64,000 nucleotides of DNA from Salinarimonas rosea DSM 21201 (GCF_000429045.1 NZ_AUBC01000013.1:115963-179962); one strand, 5' to 3'; shown: positions 52,184 through 62,401, counted from the first letter of the stretch. Notes: generated by a model not told the origin, from the sequence alone. Program-made: numbers and translations.

Positions 52184-53041
52184 TCACTCGGCGGGCTCGC
52201 GATCCCGCAGGTTCGCCCGGAACGGGTGAGCCGGATAGGTGCCGAGCACCGAGAGCTGGCGCGAGAAGAAGGCCAGCTCCTCGAGCGCGCGCTTCAGGCC
52301 CGGCTCCTCGGGGTGGCCGTCGACCTCGGCGTAGAACTGCGTCGCGGTGAACTGGCCCTCGATCATGTAGCTCTCGAGCTTCGTCATGTTGATGCCGTTC
52401 GTGGCGAAGCCGCCCAGCGCCTTGTAGAGGGCGGAGGGGATGTTGCGCACGCGGAAGACGAAGCTCGTGACGCAGTCGCCGCCCGGCCCGATGCGCGCGG
52501 GCTCGGGCGAGAGGATGATGAAGCGCGTCGTGTTGTGCGCCTCGTCCTCGACGTCCTCCGCCAGCACCTCGAGCCCGTAGACCTCGGCGGCGAGCCGCGA
52601 GGCGATCGCCGCGCGGGTCGGATCGTTCGCCTCCGCGATCTGGCGGGCGGAGCCCGCGGTGTCCGCGCCGACGATGGCGTGGAGCCCGAGCTTGCGCAGC
52701 GTCCGCCGGCACTGGCCCAGCGCCTGGATATGGCTCTGCACCGACTTGATCGTGGCCAGCGTCGCGCCCTTGGGCGCCATCAGCTGGTGATGGATTGGCA
52801 GGAAGAACTCGCCGACGATGTGCAGCCCCGATTCGGGGAGGAGGTGGTGGATGTCCGCCACGCGTCCGGCGACCGAGTTCTCGATCGGGATCATGCCGAG
52901 CTGCGCCTCGCCCTCCGTCACCGCCGCGAAGGCGTCCTCGAAGGTGGGGCAGGGCTTCGCCGTCCAGCCGGGATAGACCTCGCGGCAGGCGATGTGGGAG
53001 TTGGCGCCGGGCTCGCCCTGGTAGGAGATGGTCTTGCTCAT
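52184..53041 (-). CDS. pheA: Prephenate dehydratase
   Basis: The 285-residue monofunctional enzyme opens ISYQGEPGANSHIACREVYPG. It has the catalytic IPIENSVAGRVADIHHLLPES segment and a C-terminal ACT domain (about 195-280), where phenylalanine gives feedback inhibition. The usual ESRP tetrapeptide of that domain reads ESYM here. It converts prephenate to phenylpyruvate. It follows kdsB by 24 bp on the same strand, a pairing conserved in Rhizobiales. Confidence 0.93.
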   Translation of the reverse strand: MSKTISYQGEPGANSHIACREVYPGWTAKPCPTFEDAFAAVTEGEAQLGMIPIENSVAGRVADIHHLLPESGLHIVGEFFLPIHHQLMAPKGATLATIKSVQSHIQALGQCRRTLRKLGLHAIVGADTAGSARQIAEANDPTRAAIASRLAAEVYGLEVLAEDVEDEAHNTTRFIILSPEPARIGPGGDCVTSFVFRVRNIPSALYKALGGFATNGINMTKLESYMIEGQFTATQFYAEVDGHPEEPGLKRALEELAFFSRQLSVLGTYPAHPFRANLRDREPAE

Positions 53042-53065
53042 GGACTGCTCGTCTCTCGCTTTGGC

Positions 53066-53797
53066 TCAGCCGCCCAGCGCGGCGCGCGCGCGCGCCAGGG
53101 TCTCCGGCGTGTCCACGCCGAAGGGCACGTCGTCGATGATGGTCACGTCGATGCGCATGCCGTCCTCGAGCGCACGCATCTGCTCGAGCCGCTCGCGCAG
53201 CTCCAGCGGCGAAGGCGGCAGCGCCACGAAGCGCTCCAGCGCGCGGCGGCGATAGGCGTAAAGCCCGACATGATGATAGAGCGGCCCCTCGCCCCAGGGC
53301 GCGGTGGCCCGGGTGAAGGCCAGCGCACGCATGCGCCCGGGCGCGATCGTGCTGCCGATGATCTTCACCACGTTGGGGTCGTCGCGCTCGTCCTCCCGCG
53401 TGATGACGCCCGCGAGCGTGCCGATGGCGACCGCCGGATCGGCGAGCGGCAGGATCGAGGCGGCGATGGCGCGCGGGTCGATCGTCGGGAAATCGCCCTG
53501 CACGTTCACGACGACGTCGTGGCGACCCTGCGGGTCGAGCGTCTGCGCGGCCTCGCGGATGCGGTCGGAGCCGGACTGGTGGTCCGCGCGGGTCATCACG
53601 GCGACGCCGCCGGCGGCCTCGACGGCGGCGGCGATCTCGGGCGAATCGGTCGCGACCGCGACCGGTCCGATGCCGGCCTCGCACGCCCGGCGCCAGACGT
53701 GCACGATCATCGGCGCGCCGGCGATCGGCGCGAGCGGCTTGCCCGGGAGGCGCGTGGCGGCCATGCGGGCGGGGATCAGGACGAGGGGGTCCGACAT
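53066..53797 (-). CDS. kdsB: CMP-KDO synthetase (3-deoxy-manno-octulosonate cytidylyltransferase)
   Basis: This 243-residue nucleotidyltransferase starts [22 protein letters not shown], the cytidylyltransferase loop. [25 protein letters not shown] and [18 protein letters not shown] follow. It activates KDO for lipid A core synthesis, showing a Gram-negative cell with lipopolysaccharide. ATG at 53797 matches family length (about 245). It is divergent from the cytochrome c gene. Confidence 0.95.
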   Translation of the reverse strand: MSDPLVLIPARMAATRLPGKPLAPIAGAPMIVHVWRRACEAGIGPVAVATDSPEIAAAVEAAGGVAVMTRADHQSGSDRIREAAQTLDPQGRHDVVVNVQGDFPTIDPRAIAASILPLADPAVAIGTLAGVITREDERDDPNVVKIIGSTIAPGRMRALAFTRATAPWGEGPLYHHVGLYAYRRRALERFVALPPSPLELRERLEQMRALEDGMRIDVTIIDDVPFGVDTPETLARARAALGG

Positions 53798-54058
53798 GGG
53801 ATGTTCGGCTGGGATCTTCGGCTGGGATCTGCGGCGCAGCCTGTCTGCGGGCGCAGAGGCTTTAGCAACCCGCACGCGGCTTGTCACCGCAGGCCGGCCC
53901 CGATGCGAACGCCCATGCGACGACGCGACCCGCCGTTTTTCGTTGTCGTCGCCTTGGAATGAGGCTAAGCAACCGCCGCCGTGAGCGCGCTGGCCGCTGC
54001 GCTCTCCGCGTCCGTGACACCGTACAGCGTCCGCCGGCCCGGCGGCTTGGAGTTTCGC

Positions 54059-54652
54059 ATGAACTCGTTCGAGCTCAACAAGATCTTCGGCGCCGTGCTG
54101 GGCGTGCTCTTGTTCGTGGTCGGGATGAGCGTCCTCTCGGACATGCTCTTCACGCCGGAGCCTGCCGGCGTCGCGGGCTACGCGCTGCCGACGCCGGAGG
54201 GGGTCGAGACCGAGGTCGCCGAGGCGGCGCCCGCCGAGGAGCCGCTGCCGGTCCTGCTCGCGAGCGCGGACGCGTCCCGCGGCGAGGCCGCCGTGCGCAA
54301 GTGCGCCTCCTGCCACAGCTTCGATCAGGGCGGCGCCAACGGCGTCGGCCCGAACCTCTACGACGTCGTCGGCGGCCCGAAGGCGCACCTGGACAATTTC
54401 GGCTACTCGGGTGCGCTCGCCGAGCGCGGCGCCGCCGGCGAGGTCTGGGGATACGAGGAGCTCTACGGCTTCCTCGCCAACCCGCGCGAGTACCTCCCCG
54501 GCACCTCGATGGCCTTCGCCGGCATCCGCTCGGGCCAGGAGCGCGCCGACATCATCGCCTATCTCGCCTCGATCACCGAGAACCCGCCCCCGCTGCCGGA
54601 GGCGGCCGCCGCCGAGGCCGGTGCGGAGACGGACGCCGCTGCCGCGCAGTGA
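54059..54652 (+). CDS. cycM: Membrane-anchored cytochrome c (CycM-like)
   Basis: The 197-residue protein has an N-terminal membrane anchor ([22 protein letters not shown], about 10-31) and an acidic linker. A class I cytochrome c domain follows, with heme site C82-AS-C85-H86 and axial Met M151 in [26 protein letters not shown] is the family signature. It should carry electrons to the terminal oxidase at the periplasmic face. The ATG at 54059 follows GGAG by 7 bp; an earlier in-frame start at 53981 would place extra residues before the anchor. Confidence 0.92.
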   Translation: MNSFELNKIFGAVLGVLLFVVGMSVLSDMLFTPEPAGVAGYALPTPEGVETEVAEAAPAEEPLPVLLASADASRGEAAVRKCASCHSFDQGGANGVGPNLYDVVGGPKAHLDNFGYSGALAERGAAGEVWGYEELYGFLANPREYLPGTSMAFAGIRSGQERADIIAYLASITENPPPLPEAAAAEAGAETDAAAAQ

Positions 54653-54676
54653 GCGCCGCTCGCAGGTCTGGACATC

Positions 54677-54703
54677 CGAAGGCCGGGCTCGTCCCGGCCT
54701 TCG
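54677..54703 (+). terminator. Hairpin downstream of cycM
   Basis: CGAAGGCCGGG and CCCGGCCTTCG form a perfect 11-bp stem around CTCGT, 25 bp after the cytochrome stop. TGCGTTT follows, a short T tract. It is the most likely end of the cycM transcript. Confidence 0.65.
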
Positions 54704-54842
54704 TGCGTTTCGGCACCGGTGCCGATCGCGCGCGGCGCCGGACCGTCACGCGTTCGGCGGGGTCGCGCGGCCGCGTCGGCCCGTGTAGCCTGTCGCCGCC
54801 TCCTTCGGGGCATCCGACCCGCCCCCGCCACGACGTCGATCG

Positions 54843-55595
54843 ATGAGCTCGCAGTCCCACCTCCGCCTCAGGCGCAACCTCATCTCCGGGCTCTTCGTGG
54901 TCATCCCGCTGTGGGTGACCTTCGTCGCCGTCACCTTCATCATCGACATCCTGGTGGCGACGGGCCGTCCCTTCGTCCTCACCTTCGCCCGCAATGTCCG
55001 CTCGGACTACGCCGTGCTGGCGGACCTGCTGGCGCAGGGCTGGTTCCAGTCCGCGCTCGCGCTGCTCGTGGTGCTCGCCGGTCTCTACGTCATCGGCGCG
55101 GCGGCGAACGCCGTGATCGGGCGGCGGATCCTGCGCATGGTCGACCGCGTCATCGACTACGTCCCGCTGGTGAAGACCATCTACTCCGCCACCCGCACGC
55201 TCCTCAACTCGCTCCAGACGGGCAACGCCTCGGGCCAGCGCGTCGTGCTGATCGAGTTCCCCTCCAGGGACATGCGCGCGCTCGGCTTCGTCACCGCGAC
55301 CTTCATCGCCGACGACACCGGCGAGGAGATCGCCGCGGTCTACGTGCCGACCACGCCCAACCCGACCTCCGGCTACGTCGAGCTCGTGCCCACGAAGCGC
55401 CTCGTCTTCCTCGACTGGTCGGCGAACGACGCCATGTCCTTCATCGTCTCGGGCGGCGCGATGACCCCGGGGCGCATCGTGATGACGCCGGGGCGGCGCG
55501 ACGGGCCGCCGATCACGCAGCCGGCCGCCCCGGTCGGCGAGCCGGTCGCCTCACCCGCGGCGTCGCCGCTCGACAACGCCGACGCGGCGCGCTGA
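54843..55595 (+). CDS. DUF502 family membrane protein
   Basis: The 250-residue protein has an N-terminal Arg cluster and two membrane helices (about 12-38 and 70-92). A conserved cytosolic part follows, with VDRVIDYVPLVKTIYSATRTLLNSLQ, RVVLIEFPSRDMRALGFVTA, and VYVPTTPNPTSGYVELVP. This is the DUF502 pattern, a widely conserved inner-membrane family without a settled function; plant members (COV proteins) work at the Golgi. The tail is Pro/Ala-rich. It precedes the lactate permease gene by 10 bp and is probably co-transcribed with it. Confidence 0.85.
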   Translation: MSSQSHLRLRRNLISGLFVVIPLWVTFVAVTFIIDILVATGRPFVLTFARNVRSDYAVLADLLAQGWFQSALALLVVLAGLYVIGAAANAVIGRRILRMVDRVIDYVPLVKTIYSATRTLLNSLQTGNASGQRVVLIEFPSRDMRALGFVTATFIADDTGEEIAAVYVPTTPNPTSGYVELVPTKRLVFLDWSANDAMSFIVSGGAMTPGRIVMTPGRRDGPPITQPAAPVGEPVASPAASPLDNADAAR

Positions 55596-55605
55596 GGGAG
55601 GGATC

Positions 55606-57108
55606 ATGCAGGCGCTCGCGGCCGGGCTGCCGCTCGCGGCCATCCTCGCCCTGATGCTGGGCCTGCACTGGTCGGCGGTGCGGGCGGGAGCGGTGGGCCT
55701 CGTGCTCGCGCTCCTCGTCGCGCTCGTCGTCTTCGGCTTCGGCGACAGCGTGCTGCCGGCGCTCGGGCCCACGCGTGCGGTCGGCTTCTCGGTGCTGGAA
55801 GCCGCGTTCACGGCGGCGACGATCCTGTGGATCGTCTTTCCCGCCTTGTGCCTCTACGAGGCGCAGGAGCGCGCCGGCGCCTTCGTCGCCATCCGCAGCG
55901 CCCTCGCGCGGGTGTCGGACGACCCGCGCACGCTCGCGCTGCTGGTCGCCTTCTTCTTCGCGCTGTTCATGGAAGGGGCGGCGGGCTTCGGCACGCCGGT
56001 GGCGCTGGCGGCACCGCTCCTCGTGTCCCTCGGCTTCCCGCCGCTCAAGGCGGTCGCGCTCGCGCTGATCGGGCACGCGGCGGGGGTGAGCTTCGGTGCC
56101 GTGGGCACGCCGGTCATCGCCCAGGCGGAGATCACCGGGGTGGACGCCGGCGCGATCGCGGCGCGCACCGCGCTGATGCACGCGATCGCCGGCATCGTGC
56201 TCGTCGTCTTCGTGCTGCGGCTGGCGGCGGAGGGGCCTCTGCGGCGAATCGACTGGGCGCTCGCGCTCCTCGCCGCCGCCTGCTTCTTCGTCCCGTCGCT
56301 GGCGCTGGCATTGCTCGTCGGGCCGGAAGTGCCCACGCTCGGCGGCGCGCTCGTGGGCCTCGTCCTGTTCGTGCCGCTCGCGCGCCGGATCGCGCCCCGC
56401 ACACGGGTCGCGGCGGACCCGCTCGACCTGCGCGCCATCGCGCGGGCCGCGCTGCCCTACGCCGTGCTGCTCGCGCTGATCCTCGCGACCCGCCTCGTTC
56501 CGCCGCTCCAGGAGGCGCTGCGCGGCGTCGCGCTGGCCTGGACGCTCGAGGGCGGCTTCTCCGGGCGCTTCGAGCCGCTCTACCATCCCGGCACGCTCCT
56601 GATGATCGGCTTCCTGGCCGGGGTCCTCGTCCAGGGCGGGGGCGGGCGCGACCTCGCCGTGGCGACCGGGGCCGCCGCGCGTCGCCTGGCCCCGGTGGTG
56701 CTGGCGCTCCTCGCCATGCTGGCGATCGCCCGGATCATGGTTCATGCCGGAATGATCGGCGCGCTCGCCGAGGCCGCGGCGGCGATCGGCCCGCTCTGGC
56801 CGCTGGCGGCGCCGGCGGTCGGCGTGCTCGGCACCTTCGTCACCGGCTCGGCGACGGCGTCGAACATCCTTCTCAGCGAGTTCCAGGCGGCGACGGCCCG
56901 CGCCCTCGCGCTCGACGCCGTGCCGCTGCTGGCGGCGCAGAGCTTCGGTGCGGCGGTCGGGAACATCGTGTGCCCGCACAACATCATCGCCGGTGGCGCG
57001 ACGGTGGGCCTCGCCGGGCGCGAGGGGCCGGCGATGCGGCTCACCGTCGGCGCCTGCCTCGCCTACGCGCTCGTCGGTGGCCTGCTCGCGCTCGCCTTCG
57101 CGCGCTGA
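55606..57108 (+). CDS. L-lactate permease family (LldP/GlcA) transporter
   Basis: This 500-residue integral membrane protein has about twelve hydrophobic segments. FALFMEGAAGFGTPVALAAPLLVSLGFPPLKAVALALIGHA near residue 120-160, and GVLGTFVTGSATASNILLSEFQ and QSFGAAVGNIVCPHNIIAGGATVGLAG near the C-terminus, are diagnostic of the LctP family. It imports lactate or glycolate with protons. The last 46 bp overlap the end of the convergent EamA gene, and both frames look genuine there. Confidence 0.88.
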   Translation: MQALAAGLPLAAILALMLGLHWSAVRAGAVGLVLALLVALVVFGFGDSVLPALGPTRAVGFSVLEAAFTAATILWIVFPALCLYEAQERAGAFVAIRSALARVSDDPRTLALLVAFFFALFMEGAAGFGTPVALAAPLLVSLGFPPLKAVALALIGHAAGVSFGAVGTPVIAQAEITGVDAGAIAARTALMHAIAGIVLVVFVLRLAAEGPLRRIDWALALLAAACFFVPSLALALLVGPEVPTLGGALVGLVLFVPLARRIAPRTRVAADPLDLRAIARAALPYAVLLALILATRLVPPLQEALRGVALAWTLEGGFSGRFEPLYHPGTLLMIGFLAGVLVQGGGGRDLAVATGAAARRLAPVVLALLAMLAIARIMVHAGMIGALAEAAAAIGPLWPLAAPAVGVLGTFVTGSATASNILLSEFQAATARALALDAVPLLAAQSFGAAVGNIVCPHNIIAGGATVGLAGREGPAMRLTVGACLAYALVGGLLALAFAR

Positions 57109-57995
57109 GCCGCCGCACGTCGGCTCTCCATGAGAACATTGCCGGCGATCGCGGCGACGACGAGGGCGACGCCGAGGATCTGCACGCCCGAGAGCCGCTC
57201 GCCGACGAGCAGCGCCGCGCCGAAGGCGGCGACCACGGGCTCGATGCAGAAGGACAGCCCGCTCGCCACCGCGCCGGCGCGGCCGAGCGCGACGAACTGG
57301 AGGGTGAAGGCGAGCACGAACGCCACGACGCCGAGCGCCACGACGACCGGCGCGAGCAGGAGCTCGCCGGGCGGGTTCATCACGCCGAAGGAGAGCGCGA
57401 TGACGAGGCTCGCGGGCAGGGTCAGCGTGTTCATCCAGAACACCTTCGTGGTGAGCGAGATGTCGCGCGCCCGCACGCCGGCGAAGAACTGCGTCGCCGC
57501 GCCCACGCTCGCGACCCCCGCGAGCGCCACACCGCGCCAGTCGATGGCGGAGAACGCGGGCCCCACGACGCAGGCGACGCCGACGAAGGAGACGATCGCG
57601 ACGACGACGAGCGGCGCGCCGAGCCGGCGTCCCTCGACGATGGGGCTCGCGAGCACGATGAGGACCGGGAAGGTGTAGAAGATCACCGCCGCGACGGTGA
57701 CGGGGACGAAGGCGATCGCCGAGATGTAGCACACGGCGATGGTGACGCTCGAGACGACCAGCGTCGTCATCAGCGGCCAGCGCGCCCGCGGCACGACGAC
57801 CGAGCGCCGCGTCAGCAGCGCGAAGGCGACGACGCCCACGACGACAACGAGGGTGCGCCAGAACACCAGCGACACGCCGCTGATGCCGGCGTCCGCCGCG
57901 AGCCGGGCGATGACGATGCTCAAGCCATAGAAGCTCGCCGCGGCCAGCGCGATCAGCGCGCCTAGCGGCGAGGACGGCGTCTGGGGCGGGGGCAT
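57063..57995 (-). CDS. EamA/DMT family transporter
   Basis: The 310-residue protein has ten membrane helices in two EamA repeats: SFYGLSIVIARLAADAGISGVSLVFWR starts the first, and GVRARDISLTTKVFWMNTLTLPASL and the later AVASGLSFCIEPVVAAFGAALLVGE form the second. DMT-family members export metabolites or amino acids. It is convergent with, and overlaps, the lactate permease. No operon partner gives a substrate. Confidence 0.88.
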   Translation of the reverse strand: MPPPQTPSSPLGALIALAAASFYGLSIVIARLAADAGISGVSLVFWRTLVVVVGVVAFALLTRRSVVVPRARWPLMTTLVVSSVTIAVCYISAIAFVPVTVAAVIFYTFPVLIVLASPIVEGRRLGAPLVVVAIVSFVGVACVVGPAFSAIDWRGVALAGVASVGAATQFFAGVRARDISLTTKVFWMNTLTLPASLVIALSFGVMNPPGELLLAPVVVALGVVAFVLAFTLQFVALGRAGAVASGLSFCIEPVVAAFGAALLVGERLSGVQILGVALVVAAIAGNVLMESRRAAAQRAKASASRPPTSA

Positions 57996-58106
57996 CGTGC
58001 GGGCTCGCGAGCGGCGGGGCGTCCCCGACGGCTTAGCAACGCCCGGGCCGCAAGGCCAGCGGCACCCTCGCCGACGAGGTCCTCGCCGGGGAGAGCGCCG
58101 GGGGCC

Positions 58107-59195
58107 TCAATACGTGTCGTCGCGGTGCAGGCGCTCGTAGTTGATCCGGAACAGTCCCTGGTCGAGCCCGGCGTGGCGCTCGATGCCCGAGAGCGAGACC
58201 CGCGTCTCGAAGCCCTGCGCGTCGACGATGCGCCACTCCTTCAGCCGCTCGAGGCCCGCGTCGAAGGTGAGGCGGATGTCGGAGCTGCCGGCGAAGGTGG
58301 AGCGATCGCGCAGCAGCACGTCGACCTCGTCCCCGGCGCGCTCGACGCCGACCACCTCGACGTCGTGCCCGAGCCGGATGCGGTCGCCGAGCAGGAACTT
58401 CAGCGGCGTCTGCGAGATCGGGTACATGTCCTGCGTGCCGAGCTGCCGATCGCGCACCACCACCGAGCGGCCGTCGGCGACGACGTCGATCGTCGCCGGC
58501 GCGTCGTACTGGAAGCGCAGCTTGCCCGGGCGGTCGACATAGAGCACGCCCGAGAAGGAGCGTCCGTCGCTGCCCACCTGGGTGAAGCGGCCGGTGATCG
58601 CGTCGATCCCGTTGAAGTAGGCGTTGGCGGCGGCGACGACCTCGGCGTCCGTCGCCGGCGCCACCGCGGCGACGCGGGTCGGCTCCGGCGCGGCGACCGC
58701 CGGAGGCGGCGCGGCGATCGTGGGAGCGGCAGCGGGCGCCGAGACCGGCGCCGCGACGGCGGACGCGGTCACGACCGGGGCGGCCGGCGCGGCCGCGATC
58801 GCCGCGGTGCGCACCTCCGCGGCCGGCGCGGGGCCGCGCGGGAGATCGGCGGGCGGGCGCGGCGGAAGCGGTGCGGCGCCGAGGCGCGCGATCGTCGTCG
58901 CCGGAGGCGCGGCGGGTGCCACCGCCTGCGGCACGATGGCGAGCGGCGCGCCGGCCCGCGGCGCGGGTGCGGCGGCTGTCGCGCCGACGGTCGAGCCCGG
59001 CCGCGGCGGCGGCAGCACGGGGACGGGCACCGTCGGGGCGATCGCCGCCGGCGCGGGGGCCGGGGCGGGCGCCGGGTCGCGGCGCCAGAAGAAGGCGTCC
59101 GCCCCGCCGACGGAGCCGGCCAGCATCGCGCCCGCCAGCAGCGGCGCTGCCAGCAGCCTCGTGGCACGGTCTCGGGTGGTGCGGGTGCGCGTCAT
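58107..59195 (-). CDS. lolA: LolA-like outer-membrane lipoprotein carrier with long Ala/Pro linker
   Basis: This 362-residue exported protein has a signal peptide (about 10-35, cleaving near GADAF) and an unusually long Ala/Pro-rich low-complexity stretch (about 40-160). The LolA fold follows: AANAYFNGIDAITGRFTQVGSDGRSFSGVLYVDRPGKLRFQYDAP, and VVVRDRQLGTQDMYPISQTPLKFLLGD. LolA proteins shuttle lipoproteins through the periplasm; typical ones are near 200-230 residues, so the linker is the odd feature. It is 132 bp downstream of ftsK, the usual neighbour. Confidence 0.88.
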   Translation of the reverse strand: MTRTRTTRDRATRLLAAPLLAGAMLAGSVGGADAFFWRRDPAPAPAPAPAAIAPTVPVPVLPPPRPGSTVGATAAAPAPRAGAPLAIVPQAVAPAAPPATTIARLGAAPLPPRPPADLPRGPAPAAEVRTAAIAAAPAAPVVTASAVAAPVSAPAAAPTIAAPPPAVAAPEPTRVAAVAPATDAEVVAAANAYFNGIDAITGRFTQVGSDGRSFSGVLYVDRPGKLRFQYDAPATIDVVADGRSVVVRDRQLGTQDMYPISQTPLKFLLGDRIRLGHDVEVVGVERAGDEVDVLLRDRSTFAGSSDIRLTFDAGLERLKEWRIVDAQGFETRVSLSGIERHAGLDQGLFRINYERLHRDDTY

Positions 59196-59327
59196 CGCCT
59201 GTCTCCCCGGCCTCTCTCTCGCAAGGCCACGATCCGTCGTCGAAGATCCCTCAACGAAGAAGGGCCGTGGTGCGTTCGCGGTCCCCGATAGCGACGGGCT
59301 GTGGCGAAACGGGGGCTCCGCTGCGCC

Positions 59328-62186
59328 TCAGTCGTCGTCGTCGCCACCCAGGTCGGCGCCGCCGCCGCGGCCGGCGCTCTCCATCAGGATCTCGCGCTTG
59401 CCGGCGTGGTTCGCGGGGCCGACGATGCCCTCGCGCTCCATGCGCTCCATCAGCGAGGCGGCGCGGTTGTAGCCGATCTGCAGCCTGCGCTGGATATAGG
59501 AGGTCGAGGCCTTCTTGTCGCGCAGCACCACCGCCACCGCCTGGTCGTAGACGTCCCCGCCGGGATCGCCGAAGGCGCCCTTGTCGAACACCGCGCCGTC
59601 GTCCCCGCCGCCGGCCGCCGCCGCCTCCTCCTCGTCGAGCGTCACCGCGTCGAGATAGGACGGCCGGCCCTGGCGCTTGAGGTGGGAGACGACGTGCTCG
59701 ACCTCGTCGTCCGAGCAGAACGGCCCGTGCACGCGGGTGATTCGCCCGCCGCCGGCCATGTGCAGCATGTCGCCCTGGCCGAGCAGCTGCTCGGCGCCCA
59801 TCTCGCCCAGGATCGTGCGCGAATCGATCTTCGAGGTGACCTGGAAGGAGATGCGGGTGGGGAAGTTCGCCTTGATCGTGCCGGTGATCACGTCGACGGA
59901 CGGGCGCTGCGTCGCCATGATGAGGTGGATGCCGGCCGCGCGCGCCATCTGGGCCAGGCGCTGGATCGCGCCCTCGATCTCCTTGCCGGCGACCATCATC
60001 AGGTCGGCCATCTCGTCGACGATGACGACGATGTAGGGGAGGGGCTGGAGATCCATCTCCTCCTCCTCGTGGATCGCCTCGCCGGTCTCGCGGTCGAACC
60101 CGGTCTGCACCGTGCGCGTGATCACCTCGCCGCGCTCGGCGGCCTCGACGACGCGGGCATTGAAGCCGTCGATGTTGCGCACGCCGAGCTTCGACATCTT
60201 GCGATAGCGATCCTCCATCTCGCGCACGGCCCACTTGAGCGCGACGACCGCCTTCTTCGGGTCGGTCACGACGGGGGAGAGCAGGTGGGGGATGCCGTCG
60301 TAGATCGACAGCTCGAGCATCTTCGGATCGACCATGATCAGCCGGCACTGCTCCGGTGTGAGCCGGTAGAGCAGCGACAGGATCATGGTGTTGATCGCCA
60401 CCGACTTGCCCGAGCCGGTGGTGCCGGCGACGAGCAGGTGGGGCATGCGCGCGAGGTCGGCGATCACCGGCTCGCCGCCGATGGTCTTGCCGAGGCACAG
60501 GGCGAGCTTGTGCTTCGTCGCCTCGAAGTCGTGGGAAGCGAGGAGCTCGCGCAGGTACACCGTCTCGCGCTTGGCGTTGGGCAGCTCGATGCCGATGGCG
60601 TTGCGCCCGGGCACGACGGCGACGCGGGCGGAGACCGCCGACATCGAGCGGGCGATGTCGTCGGCGAGCGAGATCACGCGGCTCGACTTGGTGCCGGGGG
60701 CGGGCTCGAGCTCGTAGAGCGTCACGACCGGGCCGGGGCGCACGTTGATGATCTCGCCGCGCACGCCGAAGTCCTCGAGCGTCGATTCGAGCAGTGTCGC
60801 GTTCTGCTCCAGCGCCTCGGCGGAGACCGCGGGCGTGCCCGAGCGCTTGGGCTCGGCCAGCAGCTGCAGCGGCGGGAGCTCGTAGTCGCTCTCGTCGAGG
60901 AAATTGGGCTGGGCCTCGCGCTTGATGCGCTTGCCGGGCTTGAGGGTCGCCACCGGCATCTGGACGCGGGAGGATTGCGCGGGCTCGTCGTCGACGGCCT
61001 CGTCGTCGGCGAAATCCTCCTCGGGCTCGGGCTCCGGGTCGGGCGCGCGGCCGCGCACCGGCTTCGGCCTGGCGGGTGCCTGGCGCGGGGCGGGGGCCGG
61101 GCCGGCGGATTGCCGGGGCTCCTCCCACGGCGCCTCGTCGAGGTCCTCGGCATCGTCGGGCTCGTAGGCCCCGTGGCCGTGCGGCGCCTCGTCCGCGGCC
61201 CAGCCGGGCTGGTCCTCCGGCTCGTCGTCGTCGTCGTAGGGGGCCTCCTCGCGCGCGGGCGCGGGGCGCGGCGCGGGACGCGGGGGAGCCGGACGTGGCG
61301 GCACGGGCCGGCCGGCGGCGGGGCGGACCGGCCGCTGGGGGCGCAGGAACTCGTCGTCGAGCACCGGTTCGCGGCGGTGGGGGCCGGCGAAGGCGAAGTC
61401 CTCCTCCCGGTGCCGGGCGGCCAGCGCCGCGCGGGCGAGCGCGAAGCCCCGGCGCAGCGCGCCCCGCGCGCTCATCACGCCGTGCGCCACCGCACCGAGC
61501 CAGACCAGCGCACGCCCCGGATCGTCCTCGCGGCCGGGCTCGTCGAGGTCGTCGAGGTCGATCGGCCCGCGGCGGCGCGGCGGGGCGACCTCGTCCTCGA
61601 TCTCGTCCTCGTCGTCGGCGAAGCCGTAGCCGCAGGCGGCCGTGAGCGAGAGGATGGCGATCGCGGCGAAGACGAATCCGGCGAAGGCCGCGGCCGGGCC
61701 GTCGGCGATGCCGGTGACGGTGCGCACCGCGCCGAGCAGCGCGTCGCCGGCCACCCCGCCGAGCCCCGTCGGCAGCGGCCAGCGCGCCGTCGCCGGCAGC
61801 GCCGCGGCCACCGCCGTCGCCGCGCCGGCGCCGACCAGCAGGAGCCCGATGCGCAGCGACAGGCGCGGCAGCGCGCCGGCCCGCAGCAATTGCCAGCCCC
61901 ACAGGGCGAGCGGCGCGATCAGCGCCACGGCGCCGAGCCCGACGAGCTGCATCACGAGATCCGCCGCCACCGCGCCGGGGAAGCCGAGCAGGTTGCGCAC
62001 CGGCCCGTCCGTCGCGTGGTTGAGGCTCGGGTCCTCCACCGACCACGTCGCCAGCGCCAGCGCGAGCGCGAGCGCCGCGGCGAGGAGGACGAGCCCCGTC
62101 GTCTCGGCGAGCCGGCGGCGCAGGAACCCGCGCAGGGCGTCCTTGAGCTCGTCGGCGGGGGAGGGGGCGCGGCGTCGTGCGGGCAT
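59328..62186 (-). CDS. ftsK: DNA translocase FtsK
   Basis: The 952-residue protein has four N-terminal membrane helices (to about 200) and a Pro/Arg/Glu-rich linker (about 205-420). The motor domain carries Walker A in [14 protein letters not shown] (about 585-598) and Walker B in [13 protein letters not shown]. The C-terminal winged-helix gamma domain ([30 protein letters not shown]) recognises KOPS sites. FtsK pumps chromosome ends at the septum and activates XerCD. A CtrA-like box lies 49 bp upstream, and lolA follows. Confidence 0.95.
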   Translation of the reverse strand: MPARRRAPSPADELKDALRGFLRRRLAETTGLVLLAAALALALALATWSVEDPSLNHATDGPVRNLLGFPGAVAADLVMQLVGLGAVALIAPLALWGWQLLRAGALPRLSLRIGLLLVGAGAATAVAAALPATARWPLPTGLGGVAGDALLGAVRTVTGIADGPAAAFAGFVFAAIAILSLTAACGYGFADDEDEIEDEVAPPRRRGPIDLDDLDEPGREDDPGRALVWLGAVAHGVMSARGALRRGFALARAALAARHREEDFAFAGPHRREPVLDDEFLRPQRPVRPAAGRPVPPRPAPPRPAPRPAPAREEAPYDDDDEPEDQPGWAADEAPHGHGAYEPDDAEDLDEAPWEEPRQSAGPAPAPRQAPARPKPVRGRAPDPEPEPEEDFADDEAVDDEPAQSSRVQMPVATLKPGKRIKREAQPNFLDESDYELPPLQLLAEPKRSGTPAVSAEALEQNATLLESTLEDFGVRGEIINVRPGPVVTLYELEPAPGTKSSRVISLADDIARSMSAVSARVAVVPGRNAIGIELPNAKRETVYLRELLASHDFEATKHKLALCLGKTIGGEPVIADLARMPHLLVAGTTGSGKSVAINTMILSLLYRLTPEQCRLIMVDPKMLELSIYDGIPHLLSPVVTDPKKAVVALKWAVREMEDRYRKMSKLGVRNIDGFNARVVEAAERGEVITRTVQTGFDRETGEAIHEEEEMDLQPLPYIVVIVDEMADLMMVAGKEIEGAIQRLAQMARAAGIHLIMATQRPSVDVITGTIKANFPTRISFQVTSKIDSRTILGEMGAEQLLGQGDMLHMAGGGRITRVHGPFCSDDEVEHVVSHLKRQGRPSYLDAVTLDEEEAAAAGGGDDGAVFDKGAFGDPGGDVYDQAVAVVLRDKKASTSYIQRRLQIGYNRAASLMERMEREGIVGPANHAGKREILMESAGRGGGADLGGDDDD

Positions 62187-62234
62187 GGTCCGATCGAGGC
62201 TTGGTGGCGACGAGCGGAGGGTAGGCAGGGCGAG

Positions 62235-62250
62235 TTAAGGGGCGCTTAAC
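62235..62250. promoter_or_regulatory. CtrA-like box upstream of ftsK
   Basis: TTAAGGGGCGCTTAAC fits TTAA-N7-TTAA(C) exactly and is 49 bp from the ftsK start. It is the second such box in the window besides minC; both precede division genes. The probability of chance is low in DNA this GC-rich. Confidence 0.65.
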
Positions 62251-62323
62251 CTTGCGGCGATGGGGCGCTGCGGGCCGCTCGCGCTGTTCCGGGCAGGTCT
62301 CGGGGGGCTGACAATCGCGAGGA

Positions 62324-62400
62324 TGGCGATCCCGGGAGGACTCGAACCTCCGACCAACGGTTTAGGAAACCGCTGCTCTGTCCTGCTGAGCTACGGGACC
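62324..62400 (-). tRNA. tRNA-Arg, anticodon CCT
   Basis: The minus strand folds as a tRNA. The acceptor GGTCCCG pairs with CGGGATC, the D arm has GTAGCTCAGCAGGACAGAGC, and the anticodon stem GCGGT/ACCGT bounds loop TTCCTAA, giving anticodon CCT at 62366-62364. The T arm is GGAGGTTCGAGTCCTCC, and CCA is encoded (62326-62324). It reads AGG codons, which are rare in this GC-rich genome. Its 5' half is shared with the end of the integrase reading frame, marking it as the attachment site. Confidence 0.95.
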
Positions 62401-62401
62401 G
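62362..62401 (-). other. Likely attachment site (attL) in tRNA-Arg(CCT)
   Basis: The integrase gene and tRNA share these 40 bp. Since the integrase lies 5' of the tRNA and reads into it, the element probably carries a copy of the tRNA 5' half that keeps the gene intact, with crossover at or before the anticodon loop. The matching repeat would be the other end of the element, outside the window. The core limits are inferred. Confidence 0.6.
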
